Shown here: piece by piece, positions 34,385 through 42,962 of the stretch
Layout: each line of letters opens with the position of its first letter
Numbering within the stretch: position 1 is the first letter of the stretch
DNA from: Gemmatimonadaceae bacterium
GTDB taxonomy: Bacteria > Gemmatimonadota > Gemmatimonadetes > Gemmatimonadales > Gemmatimonadaceae
NCBI GenBank assembly: GCA_014379355.1
Contig: JACMLX010000094.1
Span: 1 to 47,433, forward strand
Reading direction: 5' to 3'
Length of the DNA: 47,433 bases
Notes under the pieces: generated by a model
The model's input: only the letters and a program-made list of their open reading frames with translations
Told to the model about the DNA's origin: nothing
The model's database searches: none
Translations under genes and position numbers: made by a program

Positions 34385-35221
34385 ATGAGCGAATTGAGCT
34401 TGACGGGTAAGCCCGAGGCTGTGGCCGTGCGACGCTTTTCGTCGACCGAGCTGGACAAGATGCGCGCGTCGTTCGAGCGGGACGGCTACTTCGTCGTGCC
34501 CGGACTGGTACCGCGCGAGTTGCTCGCCAACCTCAATGGGGAGTTGAGCAAGGCGTTCACGGTCATGGAGAAGGAGGGCGCGCTCTTCGCCGGCGGCGGA
34601 CGGCTCAGCGGTCACTTGAACTGTTTCCCGGGTCAGCAGTCTCGTTTTCTCTATGAGATCCTGAGCGAGTCGGGCGTGATCGATCTCATCAAGCAGATCG
34701 ACCCGAAAGTCGTGCGAATGCCGAACATCGGCTGCAACTACAACCTGCCGGGCAGCACGACGCAGCATTACCACACGGATTATGACTTCTCTCGTGGCTT
34801 CATGATCGCGAATGTCGCCGTGGTCGATACCACGATCGCGAATGGCGCAATGGAGGCGGCACCGGGTACGCACACCAAGTATTACCCGTATTGGCGGTTC
34901 GCGCTCGAGCGTGCAGCACGCAACAGCATCCGCGTCGAGATGAAGCAAGGCGACGTCATGGTTCGAACGTCGAGTATGTGGCATCGCGGCATGCCCAACA
35001 TGACGAACGTTGCGAGGCCGATGCTCGCGATGACGTGGGAAGACGGCGGCAGTCCGCTTCCCGATCCGTTCCTGAAGGACGGCGGGGCGATCAAGTTCTA
35101 TCCGAATTGGTTCAAGCCCACGACGGTCGGCAGGATCAGGGAGCGGACCACGGTCGCGGCGCCGATCATCTATTCGTCGTATCGGTTTGTCAGCTCGCTC
35201 TTCGGAAGCAAGGGCAGCTGA
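34385..35221 (+). CDS. Phytanoyl-CoA dioxygenase (PhyH) family protein
   Basis: A 278-aa Fe(II)/2-oxoglutarate oxygenase of the PhyH family, which hydroxylates or halogenates small molecules and modified sugars. The iron triad is intact: H130 and D132 in HYHTD and H200 in MWHRGMPN, with R211 as probable 2-oxoglutarate binder. The ATG is supported by GGAGGGG about 8 nt upstream. The gene precedes the GMC oxidoreductase and aldo/keto reductase genes. Homologues turn up in antibiotic and exopolysaccharide loci; the substrate here cannot be named. Confidence 0.9.
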   Translation: MSELSLTGKPEAVAVRRFSSTELDKMRASFERDGYFVVPGLVPRELLANLNGELSKAFTVMEKEGALFAGGGRLSGHLNCFPGQQSRFLYEILSESGVIDLIKQIDPKVVRMPNIGCNYNLPGSTTQHYHTDYDFSRGFMIANVAVVDTTIANGAMEAAPGTHTKYYPYWRFALERAARNSIRVEMKQGDVMVRTSSMWHRGMPNMTNVARPMLAMTWEDGGSPLPDPFLKDGGAIKFYPNWFKPTTVGRIRERTTVAAPIIYSSYRFVSSLFGSKGS

Positions 35222-35356
35222 TCGCTGCGTCCCCCCTCTCGTTCAACACGATGATCCGCATTTCGCGACGGGTGGGTGCGTCACCGTGTGAAGGTTCCGC
35301 GTTCCCTGTCGCCGATCGGTGCCGATCGGCGACGCGACATCGTTCGCAGGCGTCGG

Positions 35357-36862
35357 ATGAGTGAACGCCGCGTCATTGTGATCGGAAGTGGCCCCGCGGG
35401 TGCCATGGCAGCACACAAACTGCTGTCCCTCGGGATTCCGGTGCTCATGATGGAATCGGGCCAGGCGCTCCCGAGCGGTCTGCTACTGCGCGTGCTCGAC
35501 CGAAATCTCGTGCGCCGAATGCCTGAGGCGGAACGTCTCCAGCTCTGCAGCGAGGATGGCAATCCGAACGGTGCGCTCTGGATACGCCATCTCTCGCCGG
35601 GAGGCCTGTCAAATCAGTGGACCGGCGCGGTACCGCGATTCGCGGCCGAGGACTTCGTCGAGGGTGAGCGGTTGCACGAGCGGTATCGATGGCCGATTCG
35701 ATACTCGGACCTGCAGCCGTATTACGAAGAGTCGGAGCGATTGATCGGCGTCAGCGGCGCAGCCGGCGATGTGCCCAATCTTCCCGCCGGCGTGATCACG
35801 TACGAGCGTCGACTCCCGCCGGATTGGCGTCCTGTCGCGAGCCGTGCCGCTGCCAATGGGCAGGGCCTGACATCGCTCCCGCTCGCTGACGGACCGCCGA
35901 CGATGCTCGTGCGTCGCGGCACCGCGTTCAACAGTTTTTCGCTCGTCGTGGTGCCGCTGCTCAAGTCGCCGCATTTTCAGTTTCTTTCCGGCGCGCATGC
36001 GCTGGCCTTGGAAGCGTCGCAGAACGATGGCCGGGTGGACGCCGTCATCTATCACGACCGGAACGACGGGCAGGAAAAACGACTGACTGCCTCCGCGATC
36101 GTGGTCGCCTGTGGTCCCTTGAATTCGACGAAGCTCCTGTTCGACTCGAGTTCCGCCGCGTTTCCGGACGGGTTGGGCAACTCCGGCGGACTTCTCGGGC
36201 AATATCTCCACGATCATGTGCGCGATTGGTGGGCTTGTGACCTCGATCGACCCATTTCATTGCTGTCATCGGCCGCGTACCTCACTCGAAAGCCATTCGC
36301 TTCGAGCGCGCCGTTGATTGCCACATCATGGACCATCGGCGTCGCTGACACGACGGATCGCATTCGCAGCCGGGCCGGTCTCAAGAGCAAGTCAGTTGGC
36401 GTGCAGGTTTTCGGAACGGTCGTTCCGGGAGAGCGGAATTTCGTGCTCCGCTCGAGCACGCGCAAAGATCCGTTCGGGCGTCCTGAGCTCGATGTACGAA
36501 TGACGTTCAGCGACGACGATGTGCAGAACGTCCTGGATGCCCGGGAAACGCTCCTCGACCTGTTCCGATCGTCAGGATACTCGCCGGCCGTACGCCGTGC
36601 GGAAACCGTGCTCACACCCGGCGAATCCGTCCATTTCGGTGGAACGATCCGCATGCACGAGTCGCGTACCTACGGCGTCACCGATGCGTGGAACAGGTTG
36701 TACGACGCACCGAATGTGCTGGTGTGCGATGCGAGTTGCTTCACGACCGGATCGGAGAAGAATCCGACATTGACGGCGATGGCCATTGCCGCGCGTGCGG
36801 TGGATCGCCTCGCGCATGATCTCAAGCAGGACACCACGCTGACGGCCGGCGCGAGTCGATGA
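35357..36862 (+). CDS. GMC-type FAD oxidoreductase
   Basis: A 501-aa flavoprotein of the glucose-methanol-choline family. It opens with the FAD dinucleotide motif VIVIGSGPAGAMAAHKLLSL. LSPGGLSNQWTGAVPRF and YRWPIRYSDLQPYY follow, a pattern like pyranose-oxidase-type members. It ends with HFGGTIRMHESRTYG and EKNPTLTAMAIAARAVDRL, which include the active-site His and the C-terminal FAD motif. Such enzymes oxidise sugar or alcohol hydroxyls. ATG 35357 is fixed by the FAD motif. Its stop overlaps the aldo/keto reductase start by 4 bp (ATGA), so the pair is co-translated. Sugar substrate is inference. Confidence 0.9.
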   Translation: MSERRVIVIGSGPAGAMAAHKLLSLGIPVLMMESGQALPSGLLLRVLDRNLVRRMPEAERLQLCSEDGNPNGALWIRHLSPGGLSNQWTGAVPRFAAEDFVEGERLHERYRWPIRYSDLQPYYEESERLIGVSGAAGDVPNLPAGVITYERRLPPDWRPVASRAAANGQGLTSLPLADGPPTMLVRRGTAFNSFSLVVVPLLKSPHFQFLSGAHALALEASQNDGRVDAVIYHDRNDGQEKRLTASAIVVACGPLNSTKLLFDSSSAAFPDGLGNSGGLLGQYLHDHVRDWWACDLDRPISLLSSAAYLTRKPFASSAPLIATSWTIGVADTTDRIRSRAGLKSKSVGVQVFGTVVPGERNFVLRSSTRKDPFGRPELDVRMTFSDDDVQNVLDARETLLDLFRSSGYSPAVRRAETVLTPGESVHFGGTIRMHESRTYGVTDAWNRLYDAPNVLVCDASCFTTGSEKNPTLTAMAIAARAVDRLAHDLKQDTTLTAGASR

Positions 36863-37869
36863 AACTGCGCCGCTTTGGCAGCTCGGATCTGATGGTGTCC
36901 GAGATCGGATTCGGCGGCTCGCGACTCGGCGGACTGCTCGCGAGTGGCACGATCGACTCAGGGGTGGCGACGCTGCACGCAGCCTGCGATGCCGGCATCA
37001 ATTTCTACGACACGGCCGACATGTATTCCCAGGGCGAGGGCGAGGCACTCCTCGGCCGGGCCTTCAACGGTCGACGGAATCGCGTCGTCATCGCCAGCAA
37101 AGGTGGCTACGTGCTGCCCGCCCGTCGTCGGCTGCTCGCGCAGGTCAAGCCGCTGCTGCGACCCGTCGTGCAGTTCCTCGGAATCAAGCGAAAGCACCTG
37201 CCGGTCGGAGCGTCAGGGGCGCTGACGCAGAACTTTTCACCCGCGTATCTGACGCGGGCTGTCGAGGCGAGCTTGCAGCGGCTCCGCACCGACTACCTCG
37301 ACGTGTATCAGCTGCACAGTCCGCCGAGCGCCGTGTTCGAGTCGAACATCCTCCTCGACGCCCTCGAAACGCTCGAGTCGATGCAGCGCGCCGGCAAGGT
37401 GCGCTACATCGGCGTCGCGGCCGACACGCTCGATGATGCGGAAGGCTGCGCCAGTCGACGAGCGTTCCATACGCTGCAGGTGCCGGTCGGTCTCGTGGAT
37501 CCTGACACGCGAGCCCTGATGCCAGCGTGGCAGGAACGCGGGATCGGCGTCATCGCACGCGGCGCATTCGGCGGCGGCATACTGAAGGAATCGCTCACCG
37601 AGACCGAGCTGCGAGCGCTCACGCCGAAATGTGACTGGATTCTCGAACTGCGGCAGCTCGCGAAGCAAGGCGGACGATCGGTCCTCGAACTCGCCCTGCA
37701 GTTTTCCCTGCGCGATGCGTCCGTGGGGGTGACATTGCTCGGCATGCACACCGTCGATCATGTGCGAAAGAATGTCCGCTATTGTGATGCTGCACCCCTG
37801 TCCGATGACGAGTACGCCGCCTGTGTGCAATTGGCCGCTCGACTCGCCGGGCCGTCCGCTCCGGTATGA
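36859..37869 (+). CDS. Aldo/keto reductase
   Basis: A 336-aa NAD(P)H-dependent AKR with the TIM-barrel tetrad D51, Y56, K81 and H153 (FYDTADMY, ASKGG and QLHS). The early stretch MVSEIGFGGSRLGGL is typical of the family. It is translationally coupled to the GMC oxidoreductase gene. An oxidase followed by a keto reductase could invert a sugar carbon or recycle a keto intermediate. Several AKRs act on NDP-sugars or free sugars; this specificity is not shown here. Confidence 0.9.
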   Translation: MKLRRFGSSDLMVSEIGFGGSRLGGLLASGTIDSGVATLHAACDAGINFYDTADMYSQGEGEALLGRAFNGRRNRVVIASKGGYVLPARRRLLAQVKPLLRPVVQFLGIKRKHLPVGASGALTQNFSPAYLTRAVEASLQRLRTDYLDVYQLHSPPSAVFESNILLDALETLESMQRAGKVRYIGVAADTLDDAEGCASRRAFHTLQVPVGLVDPDTRALMPAWQERGIGVIARGAFGGGILKESLTETELRALTPKCDWILELRQLAKQGGRSVLELALQFSLRDASVGVTLLGMHTVDHVRKNVRYCDAAPLSDDEYAACVQLAARLAGPSAPV

Positions 37870-37917
37870 CCCGGCCTCGCTGATTCGCGGTCGCGGGCGT
37901 CTCCGTCGACGATGGCT

Positions 37918-37931
37918 CGGTGACGTCACCG
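37918..37931. promoter_or_regulatory. Perfect 14-bp palindrome, candidate operator
   Basis: CGGTGACGTCACCG is fully self-complementary and lies in the 215-bp gap before the acyltransferase gene, about 155 bp from its GTG. It may be a binding site for a dimeric regulator. The core TGACGTCA also occurs elsewhere in the window, so chance is not excluded. No gene is seen in the rest of the gap. Confidence 0.35.
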
Positions 37932-38084
37932 CGGCGTGTCGAAAGACACCGAGACCCGGTTGCTGTTGCGACAGCCGAGTCGTCCTTTCCGAGCTATCGT
38001 GGCGGTGCGCGTGTCGATCCGCTCCTGTCGCACCCACTCACCGACGGCCACTGTGCAATTCCCCGTGCTTCCACTCGACCATCC

Positions 38085-39137
38085 GTGAAAACGATTCCCT
38101 CACTGGATGGGATCCGGGCACTGTCTGTCTTGATCGTGTTCGTCTCGCACGCGGGGTTGGGCAAAGTCGTTCCGGGTGGCCTCGGTGTGACCATCTTCTT
38201 CTTCCTGAGCGGATTCCTCATCACGTCGCTGCTTCGCCTGGAGTATGCGCGCACCTCGGACGTGAACGTCAAGGCGTTCTATATCCGGCGATTCCTGCGA
38301 CTCGGACCGCCGCTGATCCTGACACTGCTGATCGCCTACGGACTGGTCATCGCGGGTGTACATCCGGGCGGCGCGACCGCGAGCGGATTTCTCGCGCAGC
38401 TGTTCTATTTCGCGAACTACTTCGCGCTGTTTTTCGATCCCACGCACATGAAGGTGCCGTACGGCACGGGCGTGCTCTGGTCGCTCTCGGTCGAGGAACA
38501 TTTCTATCTTCTCTTTCCGATCGTGTTCCTGCTGCTCGCGCGTCGCGTCAGCGCGAGGGTGATGATGCATGTGTTCATCGTCACCTGCGGTGTCGTGCTG
38601 GCGTGGCGACTCTATCTCGCGGCGCAACCAGGTATCGGCGCGGATCGGATTTTTTTCGCGACCGACACGCGGCTCGACTCGATTCTCTTCGGCGCGATAT
38701 TCGCGCTCGGGTTCGATGTGGCAAGGATGCAGGCGCCAGCGCGCAGCATGTCCGCACGTGACACGGCGTGGCTGGTGTGCGCGGGCCTGACACTCGTCGC
38801 AACCCTGGTGATCCGCAATGCGTACTTCCGTGACACGCTGCGTTACACGCTGCAGGGCGTCGCGCTCATGCCGATTTTCTATTGTGCCATCGTCTATGCC
38901 GACTCGCCCATTTTCCGGCCCCTGAACTGGGCATGGCTCCGTCGTATCGGCGTGTATTCTTACTCCATCTATCTCATACACTATGTCGTCGTGACGAGCG
39001 TGCAGCGGAACGGGCCATTCGGTGGCAACCGGCTGCTGATATTTCTTGCCAGCCTCGGCATCTCATTGCTCTTCGCCGCCGCGGTGGAGCGTTATCTCGA
39101 GTCCCGCCTGCGGGTGATGCGACGACGGTTTCACTGA
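38085..39137 (+). CDS. Acyltransferase 3 family integral membrane protein
   Basis: A 350-aa multi-spanning membrane O-acyltransferase of the OafA/YrhL type. The first helix carries the signature SLDGIRALSVLIVFVSHAG with the catalytic His. FYIRRFLRLGPP is the conserved Arg motif of the next segment. About ten hydrophobic helices follow. GTG 38085 starts directly before the signature; upstream in-frame residues are Arg-rich and unlike the family. Such enzymes transfer acetyl or longer acyl groups to sugars or lipids at the membrane. The position fits acylation of the product of the glycosyltransferase cluster. Confidence 0.88.
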   Translation: MKTIPSLDGIRALSVLIVFVSHAGLGKVVPGGLGVTIFFFLSGFLITSLLRLEYARTSDVNVKAFYIRRFLRLGPPLILTLLIAYGLVIAGVHPGGATASGFLAQLFYFANYFALFFDPTHMKVPYGTGVLWSLSVEEHFYLLFPIVFLLLARRVSARVMMHVFIVTCGVVLAWRLYLAAQPGIGADRIFFATDTRLDSILFGAIFALGFDVARMQAPARSMSARDTAWLVCAGLTLVATLVIRNAYFRDTLRYTLQGVALMPIFYCAIVYADSPIFRPLNWAWLRRIGVYSYSIYLIHYVVVTSVQRNGPFGGNRLLIFLASLGISLLFAAAVERYLESRLRVMRRRFH

Positions 39138-39267
39138 ACGTGCGGTGGACGAACACCGAACCCGTTGCGAAATCGTCGCGCTGGCCTCGCGGCTGACACG
39201 AGGTATCGCGCGAAGCTCCAGGCTCTCTGCACGGCGTCGTCGTCACTTCATTCGCTCGGGGAACACA

Positions 39268-41046
39268 ATGCGACACAGCGTGAATCGGAACCTGCTGGTC
39301 CTGTTTGCGGGGGGAATCCTTGGTGTCGCCTGTTCGGACGGACGCGCGCGAGCGAGCGACCCGCCACCGGAGGCCGCGCGCTCGAACGTGTCACCGGCCC
39401 TGCTCGGAGGCGCCGTCGGGAACGCGCCGCAGCGCCCGGAAGCACGTCAGGCGGCCGACATCGTCTTCACGATCGACGCGAGAGATACGTTCCCGATTTC
39501 GCGCTTCATCTACGGCGGCAACCACATCTCGCAGAAGTGGTCGGGCGCGTCCGCGCCAACGGAACTCACGTTCAATCGCATGGGCGGAAATCGCGCGACG
39601 GCGTACAACTGGGAAACCAACTTCAGCAACGCCGGCGCCGACTATCACTTCCAGAACGACCAGTCTGCGAGCAACTCCTCGCAGCCTGGTGCAGCGGTCG
39701 CCACCGAAGCCAACGTCACGTTCCAGCGCGGCCAGGCCTTCATGTGGACGATTCCCATGATCGGCTACGTCTCCGGTGATGCCTGCAACTGCAACGTAGG
39801 TGTGAAGGACGCCGATCGCGCGAAGCGGCTGGCAACACACTTCAAGGTGAGCAAGGCCGCCAAGGGCAGCGCCTTCACGCTCAAGCCCGATCAGCGGGAT
39901 GGATTCGTCTACCAGGACGAATTCGTCAACTGGTTCGAGTCGACCTATCCGGGCAAGAGCACGAGCACGTCGACGCCGATGTTCTTCTCGCTGGACAACG
40001 AGCCGGACATCTGGCACGCAACGCACAAGGAAATCCAGAGCGACTACAACGACAACGCGTCGACGCCGCGCATCCTGACGTATTCCGGCTTGATCGATAC
40101 GACGATCGTGTACGCGAAGGCGATCAAGGCGGTTGCGCCAAAAGCGCTGATCTTCGGTCCGGCCGTCGCCACCTACACCGGCGTCACGAAGCTCGGGCGG
40201 CATCCGCATCCGGATCCGCGATACGGGACGCAGAATTTCTTCGACGTGTATCTCGACCGGATGCGTGCGGCAAGCGCGACCGCGGGCATGCGCCTGCTCG
40301 ACGTCCTCGACCTGCACTTCTATCCGCAGAACGGGACGTCCGCCGGCGAAATCGGCAATGACTACGCGACGCAGGATGCCGCGATGATCCAGGCGCGCGT
40401 GCAGGCGCCACGGTCGCTCTGGGATCCGACGTACAACGATGGCAGCTGGGTCACGAACGTCACCAACGGCCCGATCCGGCTCATCCCCCGGATGCGCGAT
40501 CAGATTGCGGCGCATTATCCCGGCACGAGGCTCGCGATCACCGAGTACTACTACGGCCGCGGCGGCGACATCTCCGGCGGCGTAGCACAGGCGGATGTGC
40601 TGGGAATCTTCGGCCGCGAAGGTGTCTTTGCGGCAGCGCTCTGGCCGAATGCCGGCATCTGGGCTGAGCCGTACAAGGGCGACGGGAACAAGGCCTTCGC
40701 GTACATCTTCGGCGCGTTCAGGATGTTCCGCAACTACGATGGTGCCGGCGGTGCGTTCGGTGACACCGGGCTCAAGGCAACCACCAGCGATCGCGTCGCA
40801 AGTTCGGTGTACGCGAGCCGCGATACGGCGGGCAACATCATCGTCGTCGCGATCAACAAGACCACCACACCACAGTCCGTGAGTCTGTCGCTGAGCAACG
40901 TCGTCGGCCTCGGCGCTGCACGCGTGTTCGTGCTCACTGGTGCGTCCGCGAAGCCGACCCGCGCCCAGGATCTGGCTGTGACTGGAAACGCGGCGCTGTA
41001 CACGATGCCCGGGATGAGTGTGTCGACGATCGTGCTCTCGAAGTGA
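39268..41046 (+). CDS. Glycoside hydrolase family 44-like lipoprotein
   Basis: A 592-aa exported glycosidase. The signal ends in lipobox LGVAC. The catalytic TIM barrel has the acid/base Glu E245 in FSLDNEPDIW and the nucleophile E426 in AITEYYYGRGGDI, as in GH44 endoglucanases and xyloglucanases. FIYGGNHISQ near residue 80 is also a family hallmark. The C-terminal 100 residues form the usual beta-sandwich, and no carbohydrate-binding module is attached. ATG 39268 has GGGGAA close upstream. It could degrade external plant glucans or act on the polysaccharide of the neighbouring cluster. Confidence 0.85.
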   Translation: MRHSVNRNLLVLFAGGILGVACSDGRARASDPPPEAARSNVSPALLGGAVGNAPQRPEARQAADIVFTIDARDTFPISRFIYGGNHISQKWSGASAPTELTFNRMGGNRATAYNWETNFSNAGADYHFQNDQSASNSSQPGAAVATEANVTFQRGQAFMWTIPMIGYVSGDACNCNVGVKDADRAKRLATHFKVSKAAKGSAFTLKPDQRDGFVYQDEFVNWFESTYPGKSTSTSTPMFFSLDNEPDIWHATHKEIQSDYNDNASTPRILTYSGLIDTTIVYAKAIKAVAPKALIFGPAVATYTGVTKLGRHPHPDPRYGTQNFFDVYLDRMRAASATAGMRLLDVLDLHFYPQNGTSAGEIGNDYATQDAAMIQARVQAPRSLWDPTYNDGSWVTNVTNGPIRLIPRMRDQIAAHYPGTRLAITEYYYGRGGDISGGVAQADVLGIFGREGVFAAALWPNAGIWAEPYKGDGNKAFAYIFGAFRMFRNYDGAGGAFGDTGLKATTSDRVASSVYASRDTAGNIIVVAINKTTTPQSVSLSLSNVVGLGAARVFVLTGASAKPTRAQDLAVTGNAALYTMPGMSVSTIVLSK

Positions 41047-41083
41047 AGCGACGCTGACGGCAGCTCGACCACCGAGGCCTGTG

Positions 41084-41767
41084 ATGCACATCGGATTGAT
41101 CGGCGGGATCGGCCCGGCCGCGACAGTCGTGTATTACCAGCGGCTCTGCGCGCGGATGCGACAGCTCGGTGCGCCGCTCGAGCTGACGATCGTGCAGGCC
41201 GATATCCGCACGCTCATCACGAACAACCTTGCCGATCTGCGGCAGGAGCAGGCCGCGGTCTATGCGGCCCTCATCGAGCGACTGAAGGCGACTGGCGCGG
41301 ATTGCGCCGCCATCACATCGCTTGGCGGGCATTTCTGCTTCGACGAGACTGCACGCATCTCAGCGTTGCCGCTGGTTTCCGCCGTGGCACCGCTCGACGA
41401 ATACTTCGCGAGTGAGGGAATCGCGCGCATCGGATTGCTCGGCACACGCGTCGTGATGCGCACGCGCCTCTACGGTCAACTCCACAAGACCACTGCGGTT
41501 GCGTGCGACGATGACATCGAGCGCCTTGGCCAGCTGTACCAGGACATCGCCGTCAGCGGGTCGTGCAGCGCCGAACAGCGCCACGTCTTTTTCGACGCGG
41601 GGCAGCGCATGATCACGGAGCAGGGCGCCGAGGCAATCGTGCTGGCCGGGACGGATCTCAATCTGGCGTTCGACGGGCGCGATGCAGGGTATCGCGTGAT
41701 CGATGCCCTCGACGTGCACGTCGGCGTGCTCGCCGAGCTGGCCGCGGGGATGCGCAGTCTGTCGTGA
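41084..41767 (+). CDS. Aspartate/glutamate racemase superfamily protein lacking the usual cysteines
   Basis: A 227-aa protein with the opening MHIGLIGGIGPAATVVYY typical of aspartate racemases such as YgeA. In that family two catalytic cysteines lie in C-N-T and G-C-T-E motifs. Here the first position reads ITSLGGHFC (residues 77-85), with Cys85 displaced, and the second reads LAGTDL (187-192), without cysteine. Racemase activity is therefore doubtful; it may be a lyase-like or non-catalytic relative. ATG 41084 has GAGG upstream. It follows the GH44 gene by 37 bp and may be co-transcribed. Confidence 0.75.
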   Translation: MHIGLIGGIGPAATVVYYQRLCARMRQLGAPLELTIVQADIRTLITNNLADLRQEQAAVYAALIERLKATGADCAAITSLGGHFCFDETARISALPLVSAVAPLDEYFASEGIARIGLLGTRVVMRTRLYGQLHKTTAVACDDDIERLGQLYQDIAVSGSCSAEQRHVFFDAGQRMITEQGAEAIVLAGTDLNLAFDGRDAGYRVIDALDVHVGVLAELAAGMRSLS

Positions 41768-41890
41768 CGGAGTCGCAAGACGAGCTCTGAAACCGTGCGC
41801 GCAGAGCCGCTGGCTCGGAGCCGGCGTCCGCCAAGCTGCGGCGCAGCATAATGTTTCCCTCGTGCAGATTCTTCACATCCCCGAGGCCGT

Positions 41891-42397
41891 ATGATCCGCG
41901 CGTGCGTCTCGTTTTCGATCGGTGCCATCCTTCTGGTGGCGCCGCTCCGCGCGCAATCGGTGAGCGACTTCGTTCCGGCGAACGCCGCCCATTGCGCCGT
42001 CACCGCGCCACCGCCCGCAGCGGGTATCGCCGCGACGCCGGGTGGATTCGTGATGGTTCATCCACGCAACGAGGCGATCGGCGAGCGGTACAGCGGCTGC
42101 AAGATCCTGTGGGTCGTGGACGGTGATCGGATGCAGCGCCTGGCCACGCTGTACTTCGACGCAGGCGTGCTCTCGAAGGCGATCGCTCATGATGTCCGCG
42201 ATCCGGCGGGAGCGATCGACGCGGTCTGTGACGTGAGGGCCGCTCGCTCGCTGATGCCGCGCGGCGGACGTCAGGCCGATGATGCAGCCTGCCGTTCCGT
42301 ATCGCAGGAAGAGTTCTACGGCCTCCGACTCGCCACGTGGCCGCGGCGATGCCTCACCGAGATCGAAGCCGCGGTGTGCAAGGCTGATCCGCGGTAA
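41891..42397 (+). CDS. Small secreted hypothetical protein
   Basis: A 168-aa exported protein of unknown function. The signal peptide ends APLRA|Q near residue 22. The mature part has six cysteines, suggesting disulfides, and no recognised domain. GAGG lies 4 nt before the ATG, and TAATGT at 41849-41854 could be the -10 element. Codon bias supports a real gene. No functional link to its neighbours is visible. Confidence 0.7.
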   Translation: MIRACVSFSIGAILLVAPLRAQSVSDFVPANAAHCAVTAPPPAAGIAATPGGFVMVHPRNEAIGERYSGCKILWVVDGDRMQRLATLYFDAGVLSKAIAHDVRDPAGAIDAVCDVRAARSLMPRGGRQADDAACRSVSQEEFYGLRLATWPRRCLTEIEAAVCKADPR

Positions 42398-42521
42398 CGA
42401 GGCGATCGGGATCAGGGGTTGGCGGCGAGGCGCTACTTGAGTTGCTCGCCCCCGAGTGGCCACGCAACGGGCCTGAGCGGCGGGCCGGCGGTCAAGCGAC
42501 ACGCTGGTAAGCAGAGCGTCC

Positions 42522-42568
42522 TTGACGAATCCGCGCCGCATTATACTTTACCAACTGGCTAATTAACC
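42522..42568 (+). promoter_or_regulatory. Promoter and candidate operator of the arsR-like gene
   Basis: TTGACG (42522-42527) is a good -35. TACTTT (42544-42549) lies 16 bp downstream; the better-looking TATACT (42542-42547) has only a 14-bp spacer. Just after it, GGCTAATTAACC (42557-42568) is palindromic apart from one pair, a plausible site for the ArsR-type dimer encoded next. The upstream gap 42398-42521 shows no gene. Confidence 0.5.
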
Positions 42569-42578
42569 GGATAGTAGA

Positions 42579-42962
42579 ATGCAGGATGCTCTCAGCCGAA
42601 CTTTCTCCGCCTTGGCCGATCCGACCCGCCGCGCCATTCTGGCTCGGCTCCGGCGTGGTGAAGCAACGGTGTCCCAGATCGCTGAACCGTTCCTGACGCA
42701 GATGACGCTGCCTGGCGTCACCAAACATCTCAAGGTGCTCGAGACCGCCGGCCTGGTCACGAAATCGCGCGACGCGCAGTGGCGACCGTGCACGCTGAAT
42801 GTGGCGCCGCTCACGGATGCCACCGCCTGGATGGAGGAGTATCGCGTGCAGATGGAAGCGAGCCTCGATCGCCTTGGCCTGTACCTGAAGTCCGTCACCA
42901 ACACCACACTGGAGCCGAACGATGACGACGCAGCTGCCGACAACGATGCACAGACCGTTTAG
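42579..42962 (+). CDS. ArsR-family winged-helix transcriptional regulator
   Basis: A 127-aa regulator. The N-terminal SRTFSALADPTRRAILARL and the recognition region LPGVTKHLKVLETAGLV are typical of the ArsR subgroup paired with AHSA1 proteins. No metal-binding cysteine cluster is seen, so it probably senses something other than metals. The ATG lies 31 nt after the TATACT element with only a weak GGAT upstream. It overlaps the SRPBCC gene by 41 nt, so the two are co-expressed and probably autoregulated. Confidence 0.9.
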   Translation: MQDALSRTFSALADPTRRAILARLRRGEATVSQIAEPFLTQMTLPGVTKHLKVLETAGLVTKSRDAQWRPCTLNVAPLTDATAWMEEYRVQMEASLDRLGLYLKSVTNTTLEPNDDDAAADNDAQTV

